The notes under the pieces were generated by a model that had not been told where the DNA came from, did not search any database, and worked only from the letters and a program-made list of their open reading frames with translations. A stretch of 64,000 nucleotides of DNA from Bifidobacterium cuniculi (lineage in GTDB: Bacteria > Actinomycetota > Actinomycetes > Actinomycetales > Bifidobacteriaceae), in assembly GCF_000741575.1 (NCBI RefSeq), contig NZ_JGYV01000008.1:23196-87195 (forward strand), in the 5' to 3' direction. Numbering within the stretch: the first letter of the stretch is position 1; each line of letters opens with the position of its first letter. Positions 40,193-49,630 of this stretch are shown piece by piece. The translations under genes and the position numbers were made by a program.

Positions 40193-40936
40193 ATGGGTGC
40201 CATGAACAAAGCCAGCGAAAGCAAGATCGTCGTCGTAGACGACGAACCGTCCATCCGCGAACTGCTCGTCGCCTCCCTCCATTTCGCGGGATACGAGGTG
40301 GAGACCGCCTCCTCTGGCGCCGAAGCGATCGAGGTCATCGAGAAAAGCCATCCGGACCTCATCATCCTCGACGTGATGCTGCCGGACATCGACGGCTTCA
40401 CCGTCACGCGCCGCATCCGCCAGGAGGGCATCAACGCGCCGGTGCTGTTCCTCACTGCGCGCGACGACACTCAGGACAAGGTCATGGGCCTGACCGTAGG
40501 CGGCGACGACTATGTCACCAAGCCGTTCTCCCTGGAAGAGGTCGTGGCACGCATCCGCGCCATCCTGCGCCGTACCCGCGAACAGGAGGAGGACGACCCG
40601 ATCATCCGGGTCGGCGACCTCGAGATCAACGAGGACTCCCACGACGTGACCCGCGCCGGCCAGCCCATCGAACTGAGCCCCACCGAATACAAGCTCCTGC
40701 GCTACCTCATGGACAACGAGGGCCGCGTGCTCTCCAAGGCGCAGATCCTCGACCACGTCTGGCAGTACGACTGGGGCGGCGACGCGGCCATCGTCGAGTC
40801 CTACATCTCCTACCTGCGCAAGAAGGTGGACGACCTGACCGTCACCGACGAGGACGGCACCACGCACAAGGTGCAGCCGCTCATCGAGACCAAACGCGGT
40901 ATCGGCTACATGATCAGGGTGCCCAAGAAGCAGTAG
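40193..40936 (+). CDS. phoP: OmpR/PhoP-family response regulator
   Basis: This protein of 244-247 residues has a receiver domain with the phospho-acceptor in LIILDVMLPDIDGF (Asp60), the dyad KIVVVDDEPSI and the TKPFSLEEV region. A winged-helix output domain follows (LSPTEYKLLRYLMDNEGRVL ... SYISYLRKK). The closest recognisable relatives are actinobacterial PhoP proteins. The start could be 40193 or 40202. It is 8 nt from its kinase. The specific stimulus is unknown (phosphate limitation is typical for PhoP). Confidence 0.85.
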   Translation: MGAMNKASESKIVVVDDEPSIRELLVASLHFAGYEVETASSGAEAIEVIEKSHPDLIILDVMLPDIDGFTVTRRIRQEGINAPVLFLTARDDTQDKVMGLTVGGDDYVTKPFSLEEVVARIRAILRRTREQEEDDPIIRVGDLEINEDSHDVTRAGQPIELSPTEYKLLRYLMDNEGRVLSKAQILDHVWQYDWGGDAAIVESYISYLRKKVDDLTVTDEDGTTHKVQPLIETKRGIGYMIRVPKKQ

Positions 40937-40944
40937 GTGTACGG

Positions 40945-42678
40945 ATGAACCAGCCCGCGACAGGCCAGGCATCACAGGACGCTGCGGGCCGGAAGGCGCC
41001 GCGGCGCTCCGACGTGCCGTTGAGCGTCAAGCTCGTGTCCATGATCATCGTCCTGCTCAGCGTGGGTGCCGCCAGCATCTCCTGGGCCATCTGCACGCTC
41101 GTGAACAACTACATGACCAAGCGCACGGACGACCAGCTGCTGCAGCAGGCGAGCCTCGTGGTCAACAACGTGCACGAGCTCAACGAGAAGGCGAACGTCA
41201 GCAATTCCCTCATCACTTACTACGTGGAGCTGTATGACGAACTGAACGGGCAGACGACCATCATGCTGCAGCCGGTCTACAAGAACGACATCATCTCCAG
41301 GCCGCAGCTGCCCGAGGACGGCGACCTGGGGCAGTACCAGCTGGGCGTTCCCTTCACCACGCCCGCCATCGTCGACACTGCGAAGGCCACACGGCAGCCC
41401 GACCATTCCACCCTGGAGATGGCGCACTACCCATGGCGCGTCGTGGCTCTGCAGCTGGACTGCCGCAAGAGCGCGGACGGTCCTATGCAGCATTGCGGCA
41501 TCATCTACATCGGCCTGTCCATGGGCAACCAGATCGAATTGGTCAACAAGCTCACCCATTTCTGCGCCATGGTCGGCATCTCCGTGGTGCTGCTCGGCGG
41601 CGTACTGTCCGCACTCGCGGTGCAACACGCGCTCAGCCCGCTCAAGCGCATCGAGAAGACCGCGGCGAAGATCGCCGACGGCGACCTGTCGCAGCGCGTG
41701 CCCTATGCGCAGTACAACACGGAAATGGGTTCCCTGGCGCGCTCGCTCAACTCGATGCTGGCGCGCATCGAACGCAGTTTCCGCCAGCAGCAACGCACCA
41801 CCGAGAAGATGAAGCGTTTCGTGTCCGACGCCAGCCACGAGCTGCGCACGCCGCTGGCGGCGATCCACGGCTATGCGGAGCTCTACCGCATGCAGCGGCA
41901 AGCGCCGGATGCGCTGGAGCGGGCCGACGACTCCATCGCGCACATCGAGGCATCGAGCGCGCGCATGACCCTGCTGGTGGAGGACCTGCTGTCCTTGGCA
42001 CGACTGGACGAGGGGCACGGCATCGACATGACGCAGCACATCAACCTCGGCGCGGTGATGCGCGATTGCGCCGACGACCTGCACGCGCTCGACCCGGAAC
42101 GCGTCATCAGGACCGGCATCGTGGGCCTGAACGCGGCCGCTCCGGCACCGCCGCGGCTGGAGATGGTCACAGGGGCGCTGCCCGACGTCGCCTTGGTGGC
42201 CGACGGCACCAGGCTGCACCAGATCGTGACCAACATCGTGGGCAACATCCACCGCTACACGCCGGCGGATTCGCCCGTGGAACTCTCCCTGGGCGTCATC
42301 GGCCTGGACCTGGATGCCGGCGAACTGGACGAGATGGCACCGGACGGCAACTCCCTGCAGCTCATTCTGGAGGCGGCCGCCCGCTTCCGGACCACGCGCC
42401 AAGGCACCATGGTGGCAGTGGCACGTTTCACGGACCATGGACCGGGCGTCCCCGAGGAGTCGCTGTCGCGCATCTTCGAACGTTTCTACACGTCCGACCC
42501 GTCCCGTGCGCGCCAGAAAGGCGGCACCGGGCTGGGCATGGCCATCGCGCTCTCGGTGGTCAGGGCGCACCATGGCTTCATCTGCGCCACCCAAAGCGAT
42601 GGGGGCGGCCTGACCTTCACCATCGTCATGCCTCTTGAGCAGCCCCCGACCGGGAAGGATGCCTTGCAATCAGCGTAA
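40945..42678 (+). CDS. phoR: Sensor histidine kinase (PhoR-like)
   Basis: This 577-residue kinase has an N-terminal helix (LVSMIIVLLSVGAASISWAI), an extracytoplasmic sensor of about 140 residues, a second helix (MVGISVVLLGGVLSALAV), HAMP, and the H-box SDASHELRTPLAAIHGYAEL (His298). The ATP domain has an unusual N-box (QIVTNIVGNIHRYTP), then DHGPGVPEESL and GGTGLGMAIALS. It partners the preceding regulator. The ATP domain contains a roughly 40-residue acidic insert before the F/G box region. Confidence 0.85.
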   Translation: MNQPATGQASQDAAGRKAPRRSDVPLSVKLVSMIIVLLSVGAASISWAICTLVNNYMTKRTDDQLLQQASLVVNNVHELNEKANVSNSLITYYVELYDELNGQTTIMLQPVYKNDIISRPQLPEDGDLGQYQLGVPFTTPAIVDTAKATRQPDHSTLEMAHYPWRVVALQLDCRKSADGPMQHCGIIYIGLSMGNQIELVNKLTHFCAMVGISVVLLGGVLSALAVQHALSPLKRIEKTAAKIADGDLSQRVPYAQYNTEMGSLARSLNSMLARIERSFRQQQRTTEKMKRFVSDASHELRTPLAAIHGYAELYRMQRQAPDALERADDSIAHIEASSARMTLLVEDLLSLARLDEGHGIDMTQHINLGAVMRDCADDLHALDPERVIRTGIVGLNAAAPAPPRLEMVTGALPDVALVADGTRLHQIVTNIVGNIHRYTPADSPVELSLGVIGLDLDAGELDEMAPDGNSLQLILEAAARFRTTRQGTMVAVARFTDHGPGVPEESLSRIFERFYTSDPSRARQKGGTGLGMAIALSVVRAHHGFICATQSDGGGLTFTIVMPLEQPPTGKDALQSA

Positions 42679-42781
42679 TGGCGGTTTGGCCATGGCAGAC
42701 GGTTGCGGTACAATGGCCGTTCGTAATGGGCGTGCCCGGCAGGAAGCCGGATGCGCGGAACGATGCTTGTGTGAGGTGACA

Positions 42782-43171
42782 ATGCCCAGCGGACGTGTGC
42801 GTTGGTATGATCCGAAGAAAGGATTTGGCTTTATTCTCAGCGATGCGGGGAGCGACGTGTTCCTGCCCCAGAATGCGCTGCCGGAGGGAACGAAGGACCT
42901 GCGCAAGGGGACGAAGGTCGAGTTCTCCGTGGTGGACGGAAGCAAGGGCCCCATGGCCATGGACGTGACCGTCGTGCAATCCGCGCCGTCCCTGGTCAAG
43001 GCGACCAGGCCGAAGCCGGATGACATGGCGGCCATCGTCGAGGACCTGATCAAGCTGCTCGACTCGGCCGGCAACCAGCTGCGCCGCCACCGTTACCCCT
43101 CCCAGGCGGAGAGCCACAAGCTGGCCGTGCTGTTGCGCGCGGTCGCGGACAACTTCGACGTACAGGACTGA
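42782..43171 (+). CDS. Cold-shock domain protein with C-terminal extension
   Basis: This 129-residue protein has a Csp domain (VRWYDPKKGFGFILSDAGSD with RNP1 KGFGFI) followed by about 60 residues of helical extension (DMAAIVEDLIKLLDSAGNQL). It is longer than the 68-residue Csp in this window. GAGGTGACA precedes the ATG. It is coupled to the DUF3027 gene by a 3-nt gap. RNA/DNA binding is expected from the domain. The role of the extension is unknown. Confidence 0.87.
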   Translation: MPSGRVRWYDPKKGFGFILSDAGSDVFLPQNALPEGTKDLRKGTKVEFSVVDGSKGPMAMDVTVVQSAPSLVKATRPKPDDMAAIVEDLIKLLDSAGNQLRRHRYPSQAESHKLAVLLRAVADNFDVQD

Positions 43172-43174
43172 TTG

Positions 43175-44254
43175 ATGGCGTTCAATGATGTAGACCCCGT
43201 CTCGTTGGCACGTGCCGTGGCCATCGACACGGCCGGCGATCCCGCAAAGGTCGGTGACTTCGTCGCCGCCCTGGAACACGACGACGGCGTCACGGATTTT
43301 CGGTTCGTGGCCGACATGGTCGGCTACGAGGGATGGCAGTGGTCGGTGACCCTGTTCCATGACACCGAGCTCGACCAGTGGACCGTGGACGAGTCGACCT
43401 TGGCGCCTACCGACGATTCGCTGCTGCCCCCGCCTTGGGTTCCCTGGAAGGACCGGCTGGAGCCGACCGACCTGAGCGTGACGGATTCCATCGGCACTGC
43501 CAGCGACGACGTACGTCTCGAGGATGGTGCCACCGAGCAGGTGGTGACACAGGTCGAGCGCACCGTGGCCGAGGACGGCTCGGTCACCGATCCGCAGGAC
43601 CTCCAGGATGCCATTGACGACTTCGATCTGTCGAGACGCCACGTGATGTCGCCCTTGGGGCGGGAGCAGGCCGCACGCCGTTGGTATGAGGGGCCCCACG
43701 GCCCCAAGTCGTTGTCCACGAAGACAGCCGACGGGCACGTGTGCTCGACCTGTGGCTTCTTCGTTCCGTTGCGCGGCGAACTGAGCACGGTGTTCGGCGT
43801 GTGCGCGAACCGGTGGAGTCCGGATGACGGTCGCGTGGTCTCCGTCGACCATGGCTGCGGCGAGCATTCCGAGATCGAGCCGCCTGAGCCAAGCCGTCTG
43901 TGGGTCCAGACCAAGCCGGCCTTCGACAACCTGCACGTGGACATCGTGGAGCAGGGGGAGCGTGAGGAGAACGCCGTCGTCGAACTGCTCGAGCAGCTTG
44001 ACGACGGTAGGGTGGCACTTGTCCCGGAGCCTGCGGAACAGGTGGAACAGACCGCCGAAGCGGAGGCAGACGAACAGCCTGACATGGGCGACGTGGCGGC
44101 TGCCGAGGCCGTGGTCCTGGAAGTCTCCGAAACCGAGAAGCACGACGATGACGGTGAGGCACCGGAGGAGGAGCCGGTGGGAACGACCGAAGTCCTGGAA
44201 GAAGCGGTTACGTTGGAAGACCAAGGGACCGAGGGGGACCCACGGCAGGACTGA
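43175..44254 (+). CDS. DUF3027 family protein
   Basis: This 359-residue protein resembles the actinobacterial DUF3027 family: VGYEGWQWSVTLFHD, LPPPWVPWKDRLEPTDL and a cysteine cluster (CSTCGFFVPLRGELSTVFGVC, then CGEH) that looks zinc-binding. The last 100 residues are low-complexity acidic. Function unknown. It follows the cold-shock-domain gene closely. A TTG one codon before the ATG is also possible. The 3' end, including the stop, is copied in inverted form in the following hairpin. Confidence 0.78.
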   Translation: MAFNDVDPVSLARAVAIDTAGDPAKVGDFVAALEHDDGVTDFRFVADMVGYEGWQWSVTLFHDTELDQWTVDESTLAPTDDSLLPPPWVPWKDRLEPTDLSVTDSIGTASDDVRLEDGATEQVVTQVERTVAEDGSVTDPQDLQDAIDDFDLSRRHVMSPLGREQAARRWYEGPHGPKSLSTKTADGHVCSTCGFFVPLRGELSTVFGVCANRWSPDDGRVVSVDHGCGEHSEIEPPEPSRLWVQTKPAFDNLHVDIVEQGEREENAVVELLEQLDDGRVALVPEPAEQVEQTAEAEADEQPDMGDVAAAEAVVLEVSETEKHDDDGEAPEEEPVGTTEVLEEAVTLEDQGTEGDPRQD

Positions 44255-44326
44255 GGGCATCATCGTGAAGGGGCGGATGGCATCATGCCATCCGCCCCTT
44301 CACGATGATGCCCTCAGTCCTGCCGT
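44242..44326. terminator. 41-bp perfect inverted repeat between convergent genes
   Basis: 44242-44282 pairs perfectly with 44286-44326 around a 3-nt loop. The left arm includes the last four codons of the DUF3027 gene and its stop. The right arm ends at the stop codon of the convergent membrane protein. It presumably serves as a bidirectional terminator. Its length is far beyond usual. Confidence 0.75.
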
Positions 44327-45216
44327 CACTGCGCAGTACCGGTCCTGCCGGACTGTGACGCACTGGCACTGGGGGACGGCGTCGATTCGGCCGTGGCGCT
44401 GGGCGACGCCGTCTGTCCGGAGGACGCGGAGGCCGACGGGCTGGGGGAGGCACTGGCGGTCGGCGTGGCCGACGCGCTGGCACTCGGGGAGGCGCTGGCG
44501 GTGGGAGTGGGGGTCGGTTGTGTCGACCATTGCGGCACCAGGGTGGATTCCGTGCCGTCGGTACCGGACCCACTGCCTGACTCCTGGTCCTGCGATGTGG
44601 CGGATTGGCCGGTGTCGGTGGCAGTCAACAGGAGCAGCTGCCGGCTGATTTCAACATAGGCATCGCGCAGCTTGCCTGAATCGCTGCCGTTGGCGGACAG
44701 GGTCTCGTCCACCATGGTGATCGAGCAGGTGGGGATGTCGGGCTCCTTGTCCATGTCATCCAGGAGGGTCACCATCGTCTGGAGGTCCTCGGCACTCATC
44801 TCATGGGTGTCGTCGTCCCGGTATGCCTTGGCTTCCTTGGATGCCAGCTGTGCCATGTCCCGCGCGGTCGTGGCTTCCGCGGCCGCAGAGCGGCAGGCGC
44901 TCATCACGCTGGCTCGTGAGGTGTGCGGGATATTGCCGTTGGCGAAGAGCACGGCCACGATGGCGCAGACGGCGAGGACCGTCACGGCGATGCCTTTCCA
45001 ATGGCGGTGGCCGCGTCGCCGTCCCTTGCCCGGCGTGCCGGCCGTACCGCGTGCGCGTGCCTTGGCCGGCTTGAAGGAAGGGAGGGTCTGCGTGTCCCCG
45101 CGGCTGTCGCCGCCCTCGGTCTTGTCGGTCTCGTCGGTCTCGTCGGGTCCATCGGTCTTGTTCTCGGGCACCTCGTCCGTGGATGCCTGTTGTCCGTGCT
45201 GCTCATTCTGTGTCAT
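44326..45216 (-). CDS. Single-pass membrane protein with Ser/Ala/Pro/Thr-rich tail
   Basis: This 296-residue protein has an acidic, low-complexity N-terminus (VPENKTDGPDETDETDKTE), a basic stretch (GKGRRRGHRHWKG) before one helix (IAVTVLAVCAIVAVLFANGNI, about residue 80), a helical ectodomain with three Cys and a long repeat-like tail of Ser/Ala/Pro/Thr (about residues 235-296). The topology suggests that the C-terminus lies outside the cell. Such tails span cell walls or are glycosylated in other actinobacteria (inference). No known domain recognised. Confidence 0.72.
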   Translation of the reverse strand: MTQNEQHGQQASTDEVPENKTDGPDETDETDKTEGGDSRGDTQTLPSFKPAKARARGTAGTPGKGRRRGHRHWKGIAVTVLAVCAIVAVLFANGNIPHTSRASVMSACRSAAAEATTARDMAQLASKEAKAYRDDDTHEMSAEDLQTMVTLLDDMDKEPDIPTCSITMVDETLSANGSDSGKLRDAYVEISRQLLLLTATDTGQSATSQDQESGSGSGTDGTESTLVPQWSTQPTPTPTASASPSASASATPTASASPSPSASASSGQTASPSATAESTPSPSASASQSGRTGTAQ

Positions 45217-45315
45217 AGCATCGGTAAGCGTAACAAGGGGACCTTGGAAAACGGCCGGACGTGTGCCGACGGTGAACGAACGGCACACGGGTGCGGGAGG
45301 CGGTGGTGACGACGG

Positions 45316-46293
45316 TCAGTGCACGATGGTCAAGTTGCACTCGGCAAGGTTGAGCACCTGCTTGGAGACCGAGCCGAGGAAATGGGCGTCCAGTCCGCTC
45401 AGGCCGCGTGAACCGACCACCAGGTGGCGTGCATAGCGGGATGCGCTCACCAGGCCCTTGCCTGCGCTGATGTGGAAGACATCCGGCGTGACCGTGAGTC
45501 CCTGGGGCAGGTCGGTCTCGTCGATGAGCCGCTCCACGATGCCCTTGGCATGCTCCTGTGCCACCTCCATGGGCGCGACGGTGGTCTCGTAGCCCGGAAT
45601 CGTGCCCAGGTCACGCAGGGTCCAGCAGAACATCACATGCAGCGGTGCATGGTTGAGCGTGGCGAGCCGTGCCGCGAAGGACAATGCGCGCAGGGAGAGC
45701 GCGGAGCCGTCCACACCCACGACGACGGGCCTGCCGACGCGGGGCACCGGACTGCCCGGACGTTCGTAATGCACTTCGGTGTCCTCCGGGGTGAGTGCAT
45801 TGGCGATCTGGTCCTGCACGTCCAGGTCCTCGTCGCCGGCCGTGCGGATCACCGTGACCGGCACCGTGGCATCCTCGGCGACCGAGGAGGACAGGGAGCC
45901 CACAAGCCAGCGCGCCACGCGGCTCATGGAACGGCGGCCGACGACGATCTGCTGGGCGTTGGCGCCGATCTCCAGCAACGCGGCCGCCCCGGAGGCGCGG
46001 AAGGACGTGAGCTTGATGCTGTCCCGATCGATGTCGATGTCCTTCGTGGCGTCATCCACCCAGGTGCGCAGTCGGTCGGCAATCGTCACACGCAGTTCGG
46101 CGACCTCCTCGTCGGTCTGCGGCTCGGGCCCCATGTCCCAAGAATAGGACCAGCCGTACACGGCGTTCACGCTCTGTCCCGACAGGGCCGCCTGGCCCAG
46201 TGCCCAACGCAATGCCCCGAAGGATTCCGCGGAACCGTCCACGCCGACGACGAGATCCCCCTGCTGGTTGAGTGTGCTCATGGCGTCATTCAT
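45316..46293 (-). CDS. Universal stress protein with two UspA domains
   Basis: This 325-residue protein has tandem Usp folds. Domain 1 starts DLVVGVDGSAESFGALRWAL. Domain 2 starts VVVGVDGSALSLRALSFAA. Both end in a G-x-x-G-x(9)-G-S/T type nucleotide loop: VVGRRSMSRVARWLVGSLSS and VVGSRGLSGLDAHFLGSVS. It is an ATP/AMP-binding stress protein. The ATG at 46293 has AAGGAGG 7 nt before it. It is divergent from clpC. Confidence 0.88.
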   Translation of the reverse strand: MNDAMSTLNQQGDLVVGVDGSAESFGALRWALGQAALSGQSVNAVYGWSYSWDMGPEPQTDEEVAELRVTIADRLRTWVDDATKDIDIDRDSIKLTSFRASGAAALLEIGANAQQIVVGRRSMSRVARWLVGSLSSSVAEDATVPVTVIRTAGDEDLDVQDQIANALTPEDTEVHYERPGSPVPRVGRPVVVGVDGSALSLRALSFAARLATLNHAPLHVMFCWTLRDLGTIPGYETTVAPMEVAQEHAKGIVERLIDETDLPQGLTVTPDVFHISAGKGLVSASRYARHLVVGSRGLSGLDAHFLGSVSKQVLNLAECNLTIVH

Positions 46294-46440
46294 CTCATGG
46301 CCTCCTTGCGATTGGCTGTCCATTGCTCCTCAGACCAGCATAACGTGTACCGTCGCTCGAGAAAATCTCGGGGAACGGGAATGTTCGTCACCTGAAATCT
46401 GTAGAGTGAGGTGGAATTACTACGTAATGGAAGGACTAGC

Positions 46441-48969
46441 ATGTTCGAACGGTTCACCGACCGTGCGCGGCGCGTCATCGTATTGGCGCAGGAAGAGGCT
46501 CGTGCCCTCCAGCACAACTACATCGGTACGGAGCACCTCCTGCTGGGCCTCATCCGTGAAGGTGAGGGCGTGGCCGCCAAGGCTCTGGAGGCCAAGGGCG
46601 TGACCCTGGAGGACACCCGCAAGCAGGTCGAGGAAATGATCGGCAAGGGCAATGCCGCTCCCAACGGCCACATCCCCTTCACGCCGCACGCCAAGCAGGT
46701 GCTTGAGCTGTCCCTGCGCGAGGCGCTGCAGCTCGGACACAGTTACATCGGCACGGAGCACATCCTGCTGGGCCTCATCCGCGAGGGCGAGGGCGTGGGC
46801 ACTCAGGTGCTCATCAAGATGGACGTGGATCTCGGAGAGCTGCGCACCACCACGATCGACATGATCCGTGGCAATGCCGGTGGCGACGACGACAAGGGCG
46901 ACCTGGCGAACGCCGGCGGTGTGCAGGACAAGCACGGACAGTCGGGCTCCGCCATCCTGGACCAGTTCGGCCGCAACCTGACCGCGGAGGCCGCGGATGG
47001 CAAGCTGGACCCGGTCATCGGCCGCACCGCCGAGATCGAGCGCGTCATGGTGGTGCTCTCGAGGCGCACCAAGAACAACCCGGTCCTCATCGGCGAGCCC
47101 GGCGTCGGCAAGACCGCCGTCGTCGAGGGCCTGGCGCAGAAGATCGTGGCCGGCGACGTGCCGGAGACGCTCAAGGGCAAGCAGGTGTACTCGTTGGACC
47201 TCGGTTCCATGGTGGCGGGCTCCCGTTACCGCGGCGACTTCGAGGAACGCCTCAAGAAGGTGCTCAAGGAGATCAAGACCCGCGGTGACATCGTCCTGTT
47301 CATCGACGAGATCCACACCATCGTGGGCGCGGGCTCCGCGGACGGTGCCCTGGGCGCCTCCGATATGCTCAAGCCCATGCTGGCACGTGGCGAGCTGCAG
47401 ACCATCGGCGCGACCACGACCGACGAGTACCGCAAGTACATCGAGAAGGACGCCGCCTTGGAACGCCGTTTCCAGCCGATCCAGGTCAACGAGCCGTCCA
47501 TCGCCGAGACGATCGAGATCCTCAAGGGCCTGCGTGCACGGTATGAGAACCATCACCACGTGACCATCACCGACGGTGCGCTGCAGTCCGCTGCCGAGCT
47601 GTCCGCCCGTTACATCCAGGACCGCAACCTGCCGGACAAGGCCATCGACCTGATCGACGAGGCAGGCGCCCGCCTGCGCATCAAGCGGCTGACGGCCCCG
47701 CCCGAGCTCAAGGAGCTCGATGCCCGCGTGGAGCGCATCGCCAAGGAGAAGGATCAGGCCATCAAGGACCAGGAGTTCGAGAAGGCTGCGGAACTGCGAG
47801 ACAAGCAGGAGAAACTCGAGGCTGAGCGCAAGGAGAAGGAGCAGTCCTGGCGCGAGGGCGAGTCCGACGTGCGCATGGTGGTGGATGAGGACGTCATCGC
47901 CCAGGTCATCTCGCAGAGCACCGGCATCCCGGTCTTCAAGCTGACCCAGGCCGAGTCCAAGAAGCTGCTGTCCATGGAGTCGGAGCTGCACAAGCGCATC
48001 ATCGGCCAGGACGAGGCGGTCGCCGCCCTGTCCCGCTCGATCCGCCGCACCCGCGTCGGCCTCAAGGACCCGAAGCGTCCCTCCGGCTCGTTCATCTTCG
48101 CCGGTCCCACCGGCGTGGGCAAGACCGAGCTGGCCAAGACGCTCGCCCAGTTCCTGTTCGACGACGAGGACGCGCTCATCCGCGTGGACATGTCCGAGTT
48201 CTCCGAGAAGTACGCCGCGTCGCGCCTCTTCGGTGCGCCCCCGGGGTACGTCGGATACGAGGAGGGCGGCGAGCTCACCGAGAAGGTGCGTCGCAAGCCC
48301 TTCTCCGTGGTGCTCTTCGATGAGATCGAGAAGGCCCACCCGGACATCTTCAACACGCTGCTGCAGGTGCTGGACGACGGCCACCTGACCGACGGCCAGG
48401 GACGCAAGGTGGACTTCAAGAACACCATCATCATCCTGACCACGAACCTCGGCACCCATGACATCGCCAAGGCCGCCAATACCGGCTTCAACCTGGGCAA
48501 CGACACGGAGACGAGCTACCAGCGCATGAAGGACCAGGTGTCGAACGAGCTCAAGCAGCAGTTCCGTCCCGAGTTCCTCAACCGACTGGATGACATCATC
48601 GTGTTCCGCCAGCTCACCGAGCCGCAGGTGCGCGAGATCGTCGACCTCGACGTCAAGCAGCTCAACGACCGCCTGTTCGACCGCCATATGGAGCTCGAGC
48701 TTACCGACAAGGCGAAGGACCTGCTCGCGCAGAAGGGCTTCGACCCGCTGCTCGGCGCTCGTCCGCTGCGCCGCGTGATTCAGCGCGACATCGAGGACGC
48801 CGTCTCGGAGAAGATCCTCATGGGCGAGCTGCACGACAACGAGCGCGTGGTCGTGGACGCGGACGGCGAGGGCATCCTCGGCGAGTTCACCTTCGCCAGC
48901 GAGCCCTTCGACGAACCGCAGGACGAGTCCGCCAAGCGGGAGGAACCGGTCGCCGTGGGCGTCGAGTAA
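46441..48969 (+). CDS. clpC: ATP-dependent Clp protease ATPase subunit ClpC
   Basis: This 842-residue Hsp100 unfoldase starts [20 protein letters not shown] and has two Clp_N repeats, AAA-1 with Walker A GEPGVGKT (218-225), a UVR motif in the middle ([14 protein letters not shown]), and AAA-2 with Walker A GPTGVGKT (555-562). It delivers substrates to ClpP. ClgR/HspR-type operators were looked for in the 147-nt divergent gap with uspA, but none was convincing. The stop is followed by a 30-bp hairpin. Confidence 0.95.
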   Translation: MFERFTDRARRVIVLAQEEARALQHNYIGTEHLLLGLIREGEGVAAKALEAKGVTLEDTRKQVEEMIGKGNAAPNGHIPFTPHAKQVLELSLREALQLGHSYIGTEHILLGLIREGEGVGTQVLIKMDVDLGELRTTTIDMIRGNAGGDDDKGDLANAGGVQDKHGQSGSAILDQFGRNLTAEAADGKLDPVIGRTAEIERVMVVLSRRTKNNPVLIGEPGVGKTAVVEGLAQKIVAGDVPETLKGKQVYSLDLGSMVAGSRYRGDFEERLKKVLKEIKTRGDIVLFIDEIHTIVGAGSADGALGASDMLKPMLARGELQTIGATTTDEYRKYIEKDAALERRFQPIQVNEPSIAETIEILKGLRARYENHHHVTITDGALQSAAELSARYIQDRNLPDKAIDLIDEAGARLRIKRLTAPPELKELDARVERIAKEKDQAIKDQEFEKAAELRDKQEKLEAERKEKEQSWREGESDVRMVVDEDVIAQVISQSTGIPVFKLTQAESKKLLSMESELHKRIIGQDEAVAALSRSIRRTRVGLKDPKRPSGSFIFAGPTGVGKTELAKTLAQFLFDDEDALIRVDMSEFSEKYAASRLFGAPPGYVGYEEGGELTEKVRRKPFSVVLFDEIEKAHPDIFNTLLQVLDDGHLTDGQGRKVDFKNTIIILTTNLGTHDIAKAANTGFNLGNDTETSYQRMKDQVSNELKQQFRPEFLNRLDDIIVFRQLTEPQVREIVDLDVKQLNDRLFDRHMELELTDKAKDLLAQKGFDPLLGARPLRRVIQRDIEDAVSEKILMGELHDNERVVVDADGEGILGEFTFASEPFDEPQDESAKREEPVAVGVE

Positions 48970-48985
48970 GCCTCCCTGACACCGT

Positions 48986-49048
48986 GGATGCCGAGGGGCC
49001 GTCTGCGGAATGCATTTGATGCATTCCGCAGACGGCCCCTCGGCATCC
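48986..49048 (+). terminator. 30-bp perfect hairpin after clpC
   Basis: 48986-49015 pairs with 49019-49048 without a mismatch. The loop is 3 nt. No U-tract follows. Confidence 0.8.
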
Positions 49049-49186
49049 CTGCATGGCACATCTAGGCCACGGAACCGATGTCCGGAAAGCGGGATTTGCT
49101 CACAGGGCGAATAGGCGCCCATGGCGGAGAATCGCCTTAGAGTCGGGGTTGTTTGCAAGGCTTGACAACGAAAGGATGGCGCAAAC

Positions 49187-49246
49187 ATGACTGCCATGGG
49201 AATCGGCCGGATCGATGCCTCGTCCATCGACGGGATACGCTGGTGA
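49187..49246 (+). other. Short 19-codon frame overlapping the next gene
   Basis: An ATG with AAAGGA ahead of it starts MTAMGIGRIDASSIDGIRW and ends at TGA 49244-49246, which overlaps the GTG of the following gene. It is either a leader peptide or the original N-terminus of that gene, shifted by one base. Confidence 0.4.
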
Positions 49247-49560
49247 AGGATTTCAACGCCCGTGTGGATGCCAACTACGGTGGGTACTTCCCGGATTCAC
49301 GCGGCACTTCGTACCTGGCGGCGGACTTCGTGAAGGGGGCTGCCGCGTCCATCGCCAGGCACCTCGAGGATGGCGATCCCACCTCCTTCGTCCCCGAGGA
49401 CACGGACGCCCAGGGCGTGGATGACCTGCGCTCCGGCCTCAAGGTGGATTCGTACCGCACGCCGCTGCTGACCATCGCCAAGTACCTGGTCAACGACTGG
49501 CTGGTGGTGGAGTACGGCGACAAGGCCACCAAGGACCCGAACATGACCCTCTTCGAGTGA
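49243..49560 (+). CDS. Small conserved-looking protein, unknown function (start uncertain)
   Basis: This protein of about 105 residues begins VKDFNARVDANYGGYFPDSR and continues as an acidic globular sequence. No domain recognised. The only good ribosome site is that of the short frame at 49187. The present GTG has just a GGGA 9 nt before it. A frameshift joining 49187 and this frame would give a normal protein of about 124 residues. It is followed by a 24-bp palindrome. Confidence 0.55.
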   Translation: MKDFNARVDANYGGYFPDSRGTSYLAADFVKGAAASIARHLEDGDPTSFVPEDTDAQGVDDLRSGLKVDSYRTPLLTIAKYLVNDWLVVEYGDKATKDPNMTLFE

Positions 49561-49575
49561 CGAGGACGTCGTCAC

Positions 49576-49623
49576 GACGTGAAAAGGGGCCCCGGCACAT
49601 GTGCCGGGGCCCCTTTTCACGTC
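49576..49623. terminator. 48-nt perfect palindrome (bidirectional terminator)
   Basis: 49576-49599 is the exact reverse complement of 49600-49623, so it has no loop bases of its own. The run TTTT occurs inside the right arm. It lies between the convergent small gene and the DUF349 gene. Confidence 0.8.
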
Positions 49624-49630
49624 CTAGTGG

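Noticed and set aside
46294..46440. ClgR/HspR-type operator before clpC
   Set aside because: TCGCTCGAGAAAATCTCG is vaguely symmetric but does not match the known consensus closely enough.
46420..49227. 935-codon reverse open frame
   Set aside because: Antisense shadow of clpC.
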